Of a stretch of 64,000 bases of DNA, positions 10,405 through 20,883 are shown in pieces (the first letter of the stretch is position 1; each line of letters begins with the position of its first letter). Under the pieces are notes generated by a model that worked only from the letters and a program-made list of their open reading frames with translations, was not told where the DNA came from and made no database searches. A program made the translations under genes and the position numbers. The stretch comes from Rhizomys pruinosus (Eukaryota > Chordata > Mammalia > Rodentia > Spalacidae), in assembly GCA_009823505.1 (NCBI GenBank), contig VZQC01007982.1, positions 2,371,150-2,435,149 of the forward strand, in the 5' to 3' direction.

Positions 10405-10945
10405 TGTGATTTAAAGGTGAAATGTCATGGCTGGAGAGATGGCTCAGTGGTTACTAACACTAACTGATCTTCCAGACGACCTGGGTTCAATTCCCAGCAC
10501 CCACATGGCAGTTAACAACTGTCTGTAACTCCAGTTCCAGGGAAATCTGACATCCTCTTCTGACCTCCATGGGCACTGTATGACAAGGGTGCAGTTACAT
10601 ACATGAAGGTAATGTACTCATATACATAAAATAAAAATAATAAAAATATTCTTTAGATGTGCAATGCTCCCCATATGTGCATGCGATTGAATGTTTGCTT
10701 CCCAACTGGTGGAACCTTGCTAGAGAAACTGGGTCATTGGGGTTTAGATTGACAGCTGGGTCCCATTTCAGGTCCACTGTCTGCTTCCTGACCATGGATG
10801 CAATGAAACCGGCTGCCTCAGGTTCCTCCCACCATGCCTTCCCCACCATAATAGACAGTATTTTTTCTTAAACTACAAGCCAGAATAACCCTCCTTAAAT
10901 GACCTCTTACAAGGTATCTGGTCACAGCAGTGAGAAAAGTAACTA
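10405..10945 (+). mobile_element. MaLR-type LTR split by a B2
   Basis: Starts tgtgatttaaaggtgaaatgtc and resumes after the B2 near 10652 with 'tgcttcccaactggtgg', 'ccatgccttccccaccataatagac' and 'agccagaataaccctcc', ending cacagcagtgagaaaagtaac. This is the sense order of a rodent MaLR LTR. The LTR is older than the B2 in it. Confidence 0.85.
10427..10651 (+). mobile_element. B2 SINE inside the MaLR LTR
   Basis: Complete B2 order from ggctggagagatggctcagtg to an AT-rich tail. It sits 22 bases into the LTR. Only a weak flanking duplication (aaatgtc against caatgctc) is left. Confidence 0.93.
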
Positions 10946-11309
10946 AGTCATTCTCCTTTGCCCATTTTCCTTCAAAGTAGCTTGTTCTCTTGTTGAGTAA
11001 CTTTTGGGCAAATTTCTTTGATAAGTCAAAATTTTCCTCTAGTAACTTCTACCCATTTCCCTTAAATCTTCTCCCAAGAGTCACTCAGATCTACTCTACT
11101 CCACACAACAGATCTTTAGCTCTTTGACTATAGGGAGGATGTATAACCCTGGCTTACTGTTGAATTCTTGGCTTTGACTAGGAGCGAATCCTATCTTCTC
11201 AAAGTTTAATCTTTCTGGTTCATAAAACATACAAAGTAGTTTTTCTACCTTCACTTTTGATTGGTTTCTTAATGTTCTTGATGTTTAATGCCCCATATTA
11301 CAATGCGGT
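10946..11309. other. Unassigned sequence
   Basis: AT-rich, no family recognised. It may be more of the ancient L1 that follows. Confidence 0.4.
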
Positions 11310-11560
11310 ATTAAATTATAAAAATTAGAAGATTACAGTTGTAACTCAGTGCCAATGGATTTTAATAAAACCTCACAAATCTATGATTATAGTATGTGAA
11401 AACATGTCTATCTTGAATAATTTATCATAATAAATTCCATATTAATTAAAGATTTCAATGTAAAACAGATGCCCTAAAAGAAAACTTGATGTAGATTTAT
11501 GATATTAGGATATGAAAGGATGACTTTCTAATATATTTTATAAAGTAGCAATCATGATAA
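11310..11560 (+). mobile_element. Ancient L1 (L1M-type) ORF2 fragment, left part
   Basis: Weak but ordered similarity to the ORF2 C-terminal region of old L1: 'gatgccctaaaagaaaacttgatg' and 'gaaaggatgactttctaa'. The matching order continues after the younger L1 at 12569. Confidence 0.5.
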
Positions 11561-12248
11561 CCACTCATTCAGTGCTGGTAGGAAGGCAAACTCATGTAAC
11601 CCCTATGGAAAATGGTATGGAGAATACTTAAAAAACTCAAATTAAACCTACCACCTGACCCAGTCATTCCGCTCCTGGATATATACCCACAAGACTCAAC
11701 CTGTCCCAGAGAAGCATGCAAAACCATGTTTATTGCAGCTCTCTTCAAAATAGCGAATAGCTGGAACCAACCCAAATGTCCCTCAACTGATGAGTGAATA
11801 AAGAAAATGTGGTACATCTACACAATAGAGTTCTATGCAGCTGTAAAGAAAGATGACATCATGAACTTTGCAGGTAAATGATAGAAATAGAAGCCATTAT
11901 GCTAGGTGAAGTAACAGAGTCCCAGAAAAACAAATGACAAATGGTATCCCTCATTTGTGGATGCTAGCACCAAATATCTAGTTGTAAGGCAAACTGAGCA
12001 ATGATAATATTATATTTCTTTTTTTTCTGAAAGCAACTGTTCTGTTAAATGTGAATCTCTTAACGGGCTCTAGAATTAACCTACCACTTATTTTTAGACT
12101 TTGGAGTTTTGGTATATGGGTGGAGGGTATATATGCATATTTTAGAATAATATAAAATTAAAGGGAAAAATGTGAATTCCTAAACATGCTTTGGAATTAA
12201 CTTATAGTTTATTTTCAGAAGTCATAATTTTGGTATGTGTGTGACACT

Positions 12249-12257
<9 letters not shown>

Positions 12258-12279
<22 letters not shown>

Positions 12280-12280
12280 G
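12258..12280. repeat. (TA)n microsatellite in L1 3' UTR
   Basis: About 22 bases of TA in the second half of the duplicated UTR block. The L1 copy at 55.15 kb has a TA run at the same place. Confidence 0.95.
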
Positions 12281-12395
12281 CATATTTTGGAACAATACAA
12301 ATTGGAGGGAACAAGAATGAAAGGACTGGGTCAAAGAACTGATGGAAATGGTAAACTTCTGCCTGAAACAATAAACCTCTGCATAGAAAAACTCT

Positions 12396-12441
12396 TGTCT
12401 CTTTTTACTCAATCTTTAAAAAGATTGAGTAAAAAGAGACA
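12396..12441. repeat. Perfect inverted repeat, 22-bp arms, 2-bp loop
   Basis: The left arm is 12396-12417 (tgtctctttttactc start), the loop is aa at 12418-12419 and the right arm is 12420-12441. The arms are exact reverse complements. The L1 copy near 47.74 kb goes straight from 'aaaaacttt' to 'aaaaagactgagag', so the left arm looks like an added inverted copy of the adjacent sequence. Confidence 0.97.
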
Positions 12442-12568
12442 CGACATGTATGGCAGAATGCACGAACTCAGGTAGGGTGGGGGGCATGGAAGGGGGAATG
12501 AGTATAAATTGGATTGAGAAATGTTGTATGGAATGCACAAAACTACAATAAAAACATTTTTTAAAAAA

Positions 12569-13430
12569 GACTAATAAATTCAATGGTATTTATGTATTGT
12601 ATATGTGAAAATATCACAAACAAATAAAGAGGCAAAGGATAAATTGAAAAACATTTTGTAATATTCCTATCAGAGGATAAATATATTTATTATACAAAGA
12701 GCTCTTAAAATTAATTTTAAATAAAAGATGAGTCATCCTAATAGAAAAAGCAAGGGAAGTAAATAGGTGATTTAAAAAGAAATGTAATATCATACATGTA
12801 TGAAAAATGTTCATCTCCTTAAGTAATGGAGGATATTCTCATTAAGACAAAATATTGTTATTCATCAATAAAACTTATAAAAATGTAAAAAAAAACAGTC
12901 CTCTGCTAATTATAGGCAGTGTTATCAGGCTATGAATATAAATGTGTATGCTCAAATTCAGCTGTATTGAGGGGGAATTAGAGGATTATTGGGTAATATT
13001 GGAAAAAGAAGAACCAAGAGCTTTAAAAAGGAGTATATATCATTTGATATACAAATTCCACTTCTGAGTAATTCTCTTCAGTAAATAGTCATTATTAAGT
13101 ATATATACACAAACACACAATCATGAAAGAATTATTTCAACATTATAAAAAAGTATACTTTACACAAAATTAAGTAAAATGGAGCAAGCACTCCAATACA
13201 TCTATATATTTCATAAATTTTAGTTAAACATTGTAATGATGCATACCTTTTAAAATATATGTAATAGATATATTAAAGGATGACTTATATAGAGATGAAA
13301 AGAATGAATTCATCCTATCTGTAAATGAAATGAATTATGCTATGCAATTCTTGAGGTTGGAGTTCCTTCTTCTGAGACTACAGATTTAGGTATGTGAAAA
13401 TATTGAAGACTTTTTTTTGGTGTAGGAATC
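12569..13430 (+). mobile_element. Ancient L1 (L1M-type) ORF2 / 3' UTR, right part
   Basis: Continues the degraded ORF2 match: 'aatagaaaaagcaagggaagtaaat', 'atgaaaaatgttcatctccttaagtaatgg', 'atacaaattccacttctgagtaattctcttcag'. The 63- to 66-residue minus frames here are shadows. The 3' limit is approximate. Confidence 0.55.
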
Positions 13431-13486
13431 AAACCTAGGATCCTCCTTTAATAAAATCATCAATATGATGGGAAGATGTATTTTTT

Positions 13487-13708
13487 AAAAATATATATTC
13501 GTTATTTTTTATTTTATGTGTATGAGTGTATTGCTTGCATGTCTACCAATGTCATTCAGTCCCTGTGGAGGTCAGAAGAGGCTGTCAGATCCCCTGGATC
13601 TGGAGTTATAGATAGTTGTTAGCTGCCATATTAGATGCTGGGAACTGAACCCAGGTCCTCTGGAAGAGCAGCCAGTGCTCTTAACCACTGAGCTGTCTCT
13701 CTAGCCCT
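13487..13708 (-). mobile_element. B2 SINE
   Basis: Reverse B2 order ends in 'agtgctcttaaccactgagctgtctctctagccc'. Flanks gaagatgtattttt (13472-13485) and the same sequence from 13709 form the target duplication. Confidence 0.95.
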
Positions 13709-13726
13709 GAAGATGTATTTTTAAAG

Positions 13727-14259
13727 TACAGAATAGACAAAGCAGATTATAAAACATTCTAGATAGTGGTTCTACTTCCTCAGCTACGCTAAGCTTCCTG
13801 GTGGTAAAGTAAATTTAACATAGCTCATTATAAGAGATTCAAGTTCTCAGATGTTTACTGCTGCTTAATCTACCAGGTATATGTGTGTTGCATAGTCCCC
13901 TTTACATTGTCTTATGGAGACTGAGCTTATGGAAACTGACATTGTGGCTACTGCTACTAAATGAGTGTCCCTAGCCAGGAGTCTTACACCTTCAGTGACC
14001 ACCCATGAAATTGCTAGCTTGAATGTTACACCCTTCATGAGCGTTAATAATCGTATCCTTATCCTTATTATTACTATTATTATAATACAACTCTAAATAC
14101 TCCTTAAAAACAATGAAATGGAATCCTAGTCCCCTACAGCTCAGATGGCCCCTGCTCCCACCCCTCTCTACAAGGCAAATTCCACTTATTCCAGTTATTC
14201 CAGTTATTCCAGTTTAATTTCAGCCTAGCCTTCCTCAAAGATTTGGTTATTTGTCTTTT
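13727..14259. other. Unassigned sequence
   Basis: No family recognised. A small triple repeat of ccagttattc lies near 14192-14215. Confidence 0.5.
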
Positions 14260-14570
14260 AAACATTTTCAAATCTCATGTTGAAATTTAGTTGCTACTGT
14301 AATGCATGAGAGGTAGACCTTTGAGATGTGATTGAACCACAGGGGTTCCAGGCCCATTGATGGGATTAATGCCATTATAAAATGGTGTTTCTCCTCTTTA
14401 GTCTCTTGCCTTTGTCTTCCACCATGGAACAACAGAATAAGAAGGTCCTCACAGGTGCCAGAGTCTTGACTTTGGATTGCCTACTCTCCAGAATCATGAC
14501 GAAATAAATATCTATTCTTTGCAGCTTACCCAGTATCTTGTATTTTGTGATAGAAGCACAAATGGACCAC
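14260..14570 (+). mobile_element. Old MaLR-type LTR (MST/MLT-like)
   Basis: Ordered matches: 'caaatctcatgttgaaattta', 'cccattgatgggattaatgcc', 'cctcacaggtgccagagtcttgac', 'ctccagaatcatgacgaaataaat', 'cttacccagtatcttgtattttgtgatag'. This is the sense order of an old MaLR LTR with its polyadenylation region. Confidence 0.7.
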
Positions 14571-15022
14571 AGTCCTGTGTGGTCCCATATGGACCACCCA
14601 ATGGGGCCTCACTTTGGAAAACAGTTTTTTCTTTCCCTGTATGTAGTTCATTTAATAAAATATAAACTGAGTTTTCCAGAGATTACTGAGAATAACTTCC
14701 AACGATAACTGGCAATAATATAAACAGACAGGAGACCTGGATATTAGACGAGGACATGTTGGTAGTGAGGGCTGATGATCAAGACCTTCCTTCTTAGGTA
14801 GCATCTAGGATAGACACAAGATGGGAAGGCTGAAAATTGGGGGGAGTGTTCAACCCAGAGAACTGCACCCAAGTATCCGTCTCACTCCAGGGTCCGCTAC
14901 TTATTTCATCTCCTATTACTCAGCTTTCCTCTTCAATCAGCAGCTGGGATTCTGATTACTGGGCTGACTCTAAGGAGTGAAAAGAGAGAGAGCAGTGTAA
15001 GGGTTAGGCCAGGGGAGTGTGT
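14571..15022. other. Unassigned sequence
   Basis: No repeat or gene features recognised. Confidence 0.5.
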
Positions 15023-15386
15023 GTTAGTCACTTCTCTGTTGCTGTGATAAAACCACCATGACCAAGGGAACTTATAAAAGGAAGAGTTTATTTGAGCTTA
15101 CGATTGACGGTTCCAGGGAAATAAGAGTCCATTGTGGTGGGAAGCATGGTGGCTGGGGCTGCAGCAGCAAGCTGAGGGTCACATCTCCCAATGAGTACAG
15201 GAAGTCAAGAGAGAGAGACTGGAGACTGGCAAGGCTTGTTAAACTCCCTAAGCCTGCCCCCAATGAGATACTTCCTCCAGCATGGCCACGCCTTCTAAGA
15301 CCTCCCAAAACAGTGCCACCAACTGGGGACAAAATGTCTGAATACTTAAAGCCTATAGGGGACATTCTCATTCAAGCTACCACAGA
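15023..15386 (-). mobile_element. MaLR-type LTR (MT/ORR1 group), reverse orientation
   Basis: From gttagtcacttctctgttgctgtgataaaac to 'gaatacttaaagcctataggggacattctcattcaagctaccacag', nearly complete. It resembles the LTR at 1.19-1.61 kb. It creates a 126-residue plus-strand frame (15058-15438) with no retroviral or cellular domain. Confidence 0.88.
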
Positions 15387-17376
15387 GGGTGAACAAGTTA
15401 GGTGGCTCCTGCAGTGTTTAAATCAGAGTGGGACTTAGCCACGGTTACTGCCTAAGTCTCTTTATTTCTATAGACATCAATCTAAACTCTGTTATTGGAA
15501 AAGGACAAAGACAGACATGGACGCTGACTGCTGTGAAGAAAAGGAAGAAGAAAAGGAAAAGGAGGAAGAAGAGTATTTCTAAGATTTGAGTTCATCTCCT
15601 TCCATGAAAACAGACACAAGCTTAATAAGAGAAAATGAAAAGTCTGACACTTGGAAGTAAGATCTGGTACAGCCGAGAGTGGCAAGTGGCAGATTTATTT
15701 CTGAGACAAGACATAGACTGCTGGAGGTAGACCAGGGGCATGTGGCTGTGGCAGCTCCAGGAAGGGGAGAATAGACAAGACAACTGCCTGGCTGCCACCA
15801 GCTCAGCTTTCTCTCTGTGGTCTCTGAGCGGGCTCACCTATGTAGTGTAGATAAGAGGGACGGCAGGCGGGACTGAGTGTGGAGCGCAGCCCCTGCAGGC
15901 CACTGCTCTAGCCTAGGATGCTGCAGCTTGATTTTAGTCCATAGAGATTTCTTAGGGTAGGTGGCATGTCGGGAGTGGTGGAAGGCCGTACCATTCCCAG
16001 CTGAGAAAATTAGGATGAAAACTGAATACCACAAGTCACATAAGCTTCTCTCGATGCTCTGAAAGTCCTGGTGGGTCACGATAATGAGGCTTTCTAGATA
16101 CCAGGTGATCATCAGAAGAAATGTTTGCTTTGCTTTCTGTTTGAGAGATTCGGGAAACCTAGGTCCTAAATATTTCATATCCATCCGGAGCTTTTTTCTT
16201 CTTTGTTATAATGCCAAGTGGACCAACAAATGTGTGCTTTTCTCTAATATCAGCCTTCATTAGGATAAAGCTACCAACAAAAGCCAAAGGACTTCTCTGT
16301 CTCTTTCTCAAGTCCTTCTTAACAATCGGCATCAAGGGCCACAGCAGAGTGGGGAAAAGGGGATTCTTCTTCCCTCTGTCTTGATTTTCTCATTTTATCT
16401 AGGAACTGATTGTCCGGACCCCATTAACAATCCAGATACTAATAAATCTGAACAAACATGTGCCACCACTGTTTCCTCTCTTTCCTCTTTCTTCTAGTTT
16501 ATTCTATGGTCTTCCCAGGGTGTGGTGGGAAGGGTCAGACCTGGGCAGGTTTCTAGCAAAGCAGCAACACAGAGTGGTTTGAAATGACAACTCGAAGTCT
16601 TTTTCTAGTTACTGTTCTTCATGAGGATGCAGACCTATCCTACCTTGTCTACTGAGGGTCTTTAGAGTGGAGATCTAGGTAATGCCACAGTAGCCCCTGA
16701 GAGCTTTGCCGTTAGAGGCCATCTCTGCTGTGGGTGAGGGTAGGGCATGGTGTGTAGGGATCACTGCTCCCCAACGTGAGTGAAGGACAAGGCACAGCAG
16801 AGCAGGGAGAAGGCTCTGAGTTGGTGCAGCAGCCTCCTGGCTTCTGTTCCTGGTGATCTCTTCCCTCTTTCTATTGCCAAGAGATGCTGTGACCAGACCC
16901 CAGAGCCCACACAGCTCAGCTGAAGCCAAATTGCCTTCTTGGAAATAAACAATAAGGAAATTACCAGGCTATTTGATGGTGGCATGGATGGTCCTTACTT
17001 CTAGTCAGAGTCTGCCTAGCTGTGCTGGGCTCTTGCAGGATGTGGAAGTGAGAGTCCAACTAACTGAACCTCAAGCCAGGGGCTGGAGAAGGAGAGGAAT
17101 TCAAGTAGGAGGAAGGTCATGGGGATGGGTGAGTCTCAAAGGAGAAGGAATCTTAGAGCCTGCTCTTCACAGTGCAGGGGAAGGATGAAAGAAAGACATC
17201 ATCAGGGAGAGGGGCAATGAAGGGGTAAGACAAAGAAGGGGAAGTGATTGATAAAGAATTGGACAAACTGGTAGGCAGCAGACATAGAATAGAGCAGACT
17301 TGGATGAGGAGTGGGATGGGGAGGAAGGGAAGGATTTGCCACACTTCTGGGAATCTCATGAAAGCTGTGGCTCTAA
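15387..17376. other. Unassigned sequence
   Basis: About 2 kb without a clear repeat. A purine-rich patch lies at 15536-15575. Open frames up to 116 residues (15834-16184, minus) have no recognisable domain. It may hold old diverged repeats I cannot resolve by eye. Confidence 0.45.
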
Positions 17377-17401
17377 CACACACACACACACACACACACA
17401 C
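17377..17401. repeat. (CA)n microsatellite
   Basis: About 25 bases of CA, which give the HTHTHT runs in overlapping frames. Confidence 0.97.
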
Positions 17402-17489
17402 GATGATGATTGCATATATTTCAGTAGAGGGAACTATTGGAGTAAAGGGGAAAGTGGTGTGTGGAATACTGAGGAGTACTGGGGTGGAG

Positions 17490-17815
17490 TAGTAGTGAGA
17501 TTTTGTATCACTATGACAGAACATGGCATCGACAACTTAGGCAGGGAATGATTTATTCTAGTTCAAGGACTGTTTAGTCCATCAGCCTTGGCTCTGCTGA
17601 CTCTGGGCCCACGGTGTGGTAGAACATCCTGGCAGCAATTGTGTGCAGTAGAGGCTACTCAACTCATGGCAGACAGGAAGAGGCCAGAAAGAAACAGAAA
17701 GAACTAGGGCTAAGACACAGCTCCCAAAGACATGCCTCTGGCTGAACAACTTCCTCCAGCTAGGCCTTGACTCCTAAGGTTCACAGACCCTGTCAAAGTC
17801 ATCTGGGAAGAAACT
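17490..17815 (-). mobile_element. Old MaLR-type LTR fragment, reverse orientation
   Basis: Shows 'tgtatcactatgacagaacatggc', 'aatgatttattctagttcaagg', and 'acaacttcctccagctaggccttgactcctaaggttcac'. Order and spacing fit a reverse MaLR, but divergence is high. Confidence 0.6.
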
Positions 17816-18289
17816 CTGTAATAAAGAGCCTTTGTGGGGGAGTGCGGACATTTCCTATCAGAGCTGTAAGATGTGAGATGAAAGGTTCTCAGAGGAGAGG
17901 AAACTCAAGCCTGTAACTTCCCAGCTATTCCTTGAAGTATTGGCCATAGAGGAGGAGGATAGATGTGCGGGGCACAGAGCTCTGTAGCACCCAGTGCTAT
18001 GTCGCGACAGGATACTCCCCATTCCCATGATAGCTGACATTCAAGATTCATTGTCTCTCTACCTGTTAGCCATGGGAAAGAGCTAAAATGCACAAAGCAG
18101 CACTCTAAGATGATTTCCTTTGGCAGTGGAACATTAGTTCCCAACTAACTCACCACACGTGGGTGAAGAATGCAGTTCTGTGTCTAAGTGATGACCACCC
18201 TCCACAGAAAATGCCCACAGTTATGAGCTCGCCTGGCTGGTGTTCAGAAGCCAACATGACCCGGGGTCACTTTCATTCTTTGTGTTTTC
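17816..18289. other. Unassigned sequence
   Basis: No recognised repeat. Short frames on both strands lack motifs. Confidence 0.5.
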
Positions 18290-18547
18290 ATTTCTACTTG
18301 TTACATTTTATTTGTGTATGTGTGCACGTATGTAGTGTGCGTTTGAGTGTACTATGCATGCAGAGGCTGGAGGTTGACTTCTGCTTCCTTCCCTGCTCGC
18401 TCTTCATCTTTTTTGAGACAGGATCTCTCGTTGAACCTGGAGCTCACTGACTGTGTAGACTGGCTGGCTGGAGAGCTCTGAAAATCTGCCTGTCTCTGTC
18501 CCGTCCCACCAGTGTTAGGGGTACGGATGGACATCACCATGCCCAGC
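18290..18547 (-). mobile_element. B4-type SINE, reverse
   Basis: A TG-rich tail (gtgtatgtgtgcacgtatg) is followed by 'tttttgagacaggatctctcgttgaacctggagctcactgac', 'actggctggctgga' and 'catcaccatgcccagcc'. This is the reverse of the B4 SINE order. Confidence 0.75.
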
Positions 18548-18569
18548 CTTATACTCTGGTGAGTTACCA

Positions 18570-18700
18570 GCTACCATTTGTGTCACCTTGGGTATGCTAA
18601 TTATCTCCCCCTCCAAAAAAAACCCCTGAGTTTCTGCATCTGCATGAAGGATACAGCAAATTTAAAGGATGCTTGTGACAGTCAAATCAAATAAGGGACA
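18570..18700 (+). mobile_element. Possible MIR fragment
   Basis: 'tgtcaccttgggtatgctaattatct' followed by 'gagtttctgcatctgcatgaagga' follows the MIR core and 3' order. Short and diverged. Confidence 0.4.
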
Positions 18701-18822
18701 TAAAGATCTGTCTTGGATTCTGCTACACAGTAGGCTCCTGAATCACCAATCCCTATGCTTCCCTCTTTTATTAATCTGTGTTGCCTCTATGTTTTAAAAG
18801 TCTTTAAAAAAAAATAGAAAAA

Positions 18823-19045
18823 TGGCCGGAGAGATGGTTCAGTGGTTAAGAGCACTGGCTGTTTATGGAGAGGACCCAGGTTCAATTCCCAGTACCAACA
18901 TGGTGGTTCACAATGGTTCAAAACTCCCAGTTCCAGGAGATCCAACACCTTCTTGCTTCCTCAGGCACCAGGCACATGGTGCACTTACATACATGCAAAT
19001 AAACACTAATACATATGTTAAGAATAAATAAAAATATTAAAACAT
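18823..19045 (+). mobile_element. B2-related SINE (older B3-like type)
   Basis: Starts ggccggagagatggttcagtg and has a B box (ggttcaattcccag). The 3' end is 'gcaccaggcacatggtgcacttacatacatgcaaataaac', the older B3-like ending rather than the young B2 ending used elsewhere here. Confidence 0.88.
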
Positions 19046-20832
19046 TGTAAAACCATGAAAAGTATAGAAAAATATCAGCCACAAGAAAAATATCTCCCAT
19101 AAGAAAAAAAAAGCCACCAGTAATTCCCTCACCCGGAGGCAACCTCTGTTCACATTCTGGTATGTTCCCCTCTGCGCTATTTTTAAAACTTCCAGGGCTC
19201 AGATCCGGTATATCAATACCATGTTTAAGTTCAGCCGCGGTGCCTCCTGCGCTTGGAAAGCACTTCAATGCGCATGCACGGAATCGTGCTTGTGGTCTCC
19301 AGGGAAGGGATCGTGTGGATCGGCCTCTATTGTTTTCACCTCTGAAAATTGGGAAAAGCAAAAGCTTCTCATGGGCAGCAGCTTTCCACTTTTAAAGGAA
19401 AATGAACACAGATACCCTGCTCAGAGATGGGCGACCGAGCCCCTGAGCCTCCCCTCCCTTGTGTGCTCTTTCTCTGGCTGCCTTCCCTTATTTCTTATCG
19501 CTGGAAAGTTCTCTGGCTGAAATTACCAAGCCCTGTTGCTTAGCAGTTCATCTGCTCCCTCCTGTTCCCCTCCTGTCCCCAGGAACTGGAGGCCATGTGT
19601 TCCTTTAGCCCATATGCTGACAAGCCTCTTCCCACTCAACCTGCCATCAGCCCAGGCACCAGCCAGGGCCACCTGCTCGGTGTCTGCCCCTTTCTAACTT
19701 CCAGAGGCAAGAGTTGGGAGCAGGAGGGAAGAGGAGAGAGGAAAGGATGAGTCTTCAGACAAAGGGACTGCAGAGCTTTCCTCAGACTCCTCCACTAGTT
19801 CCTTCTGTAGTCCTCACTCCTGCTTTTACTTGATCGCTGCTTGGGGGAATGCTTTAGGGAACAAAAACCGGAGGAATGGCTCCCAGGAAGGCAGGGTATT
19901 GCCCCAGGGAGAGTCAGAGTGTCACCCAGATCATTAGCCTTGGCTCAACAGGCAGATGTGGCCGAAGGCTGGACATGAGGCCTCCCAGCCCAGCCTCAGC
20001 AGCGCCTGGCTTCTCAGTTCAGTTACTGATCCTAAGCTCTGTCTCTCCACCTTCCTCTGCTGGACTCTGCACAGATCTTTACCTAGCTTAATCAATTTGC
20101 AATGCTATATTATTTTAATGACATTTAATGAAATGAAGTGTTTCAATGGCACACCCATATGTGTATGTATATGCTATCTTTCTTTAGCATAAAGTTACCT
20201 GAACTCCTTTCTAACTTGAGTGACTACATGAATGGAGGGAAACTGTGTTTCTGAAGTACAAGCATGAAAGCAGCTGCTCTGACCCCATGCAAGTTAGTCT
20301 CTGAAAACTTGATTTCATTTTCCAAAGAATCAGAGAGTCGTCCTTCTACGGAGGAAGGAATCAATATCCTAGCCCTTGACTCCCGCAATTCAATGCCAGG
20401 GAGAGAGCTTCAGAGAGTATTCCAGTAAGTTCGGGAGTTGGGGGAGGTAGGAGCCATACCGAAGGTCCAGTACTAAACTTGAGGGGACAAAGACCTATAT
20501 AAGTTAGTGAGGAAGAGTTCAGGATGGTTGGGGTGTGCATGGTTGTGGCCGATGCCACCAGCCCAGCTGGACCAGCAGCCTGGCTCTGCACTTGGGCACT
20601 GGGTGGCATGGAACAGGTGTCTCTGTAACAAAGTTATTGGTGGAAACTGAACTGTAGGCATGGTGTGCCCTTGGGCCATTTTCCCTTGACAACTACCATG
20701 GCAACATGGGCCAGTCAGGCACATGACAAGAGCCCAATGGGCAACTTTCAGCCTGCAGTCAGGAGCTCAGTGCTCAAGAGCATCCCCGCAGGCCAGGGAG
20801 CAGCTGTGGTCTGCTCAGAAGGCAGCACCTGG

Positions 20833-20835
<3 letters not shown>
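19046..20835. other. Unassigned sequence with a small CpG-richer patch
   Basis: No family assigned with confidence. 19235-19330 has several CpG (gccgcggtgcc, tgcgcatgcacgg) unlike its surroundings, but it is far too small for a CpG island. Overlapping frames near 19.16-19.52 kb and 19.88-20.19 kb show no domain. Confidence 0.45.

Positions 20836-20882
<47 letters not shown>
20836..20882. repeat. (CT)n microsatellite
   Basis: About 46 bases of CT, the source of the Ser/Leu runs in frames at 20665-20979. Confidence 0.98.

Positions 20883-20883
<1 letters not shown>

Larger units (their letters stand above)
11561..12568 (+). mobile_element. L1, 5'-truncated: ORF2 C-terminus and 3' UTR
   Basis: Starts in the ORF2 C-terminal coding region (a 61-residue piece with PPDPVIPLLDIYPQDS and NSWNQPKCPSTDE). 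It continues through the 3' UTR to gcagaatgcacgaac and poly(A). The UTR has two related ~110-bp halves (about 12070-12169 and 12190-12309) that are also present in the L1 copies ending at 47.9 kb and 54.9 kb. A hairpin at 12396-12441 is private to this copy. It inserted into an older L1. Confidence 0.92.

Noticed and set aside
19235..19330. CpG island promoter
   Set aside because: Only a few CpG in about 100 bases, with no TATA/initiator arrangement and no following exon.
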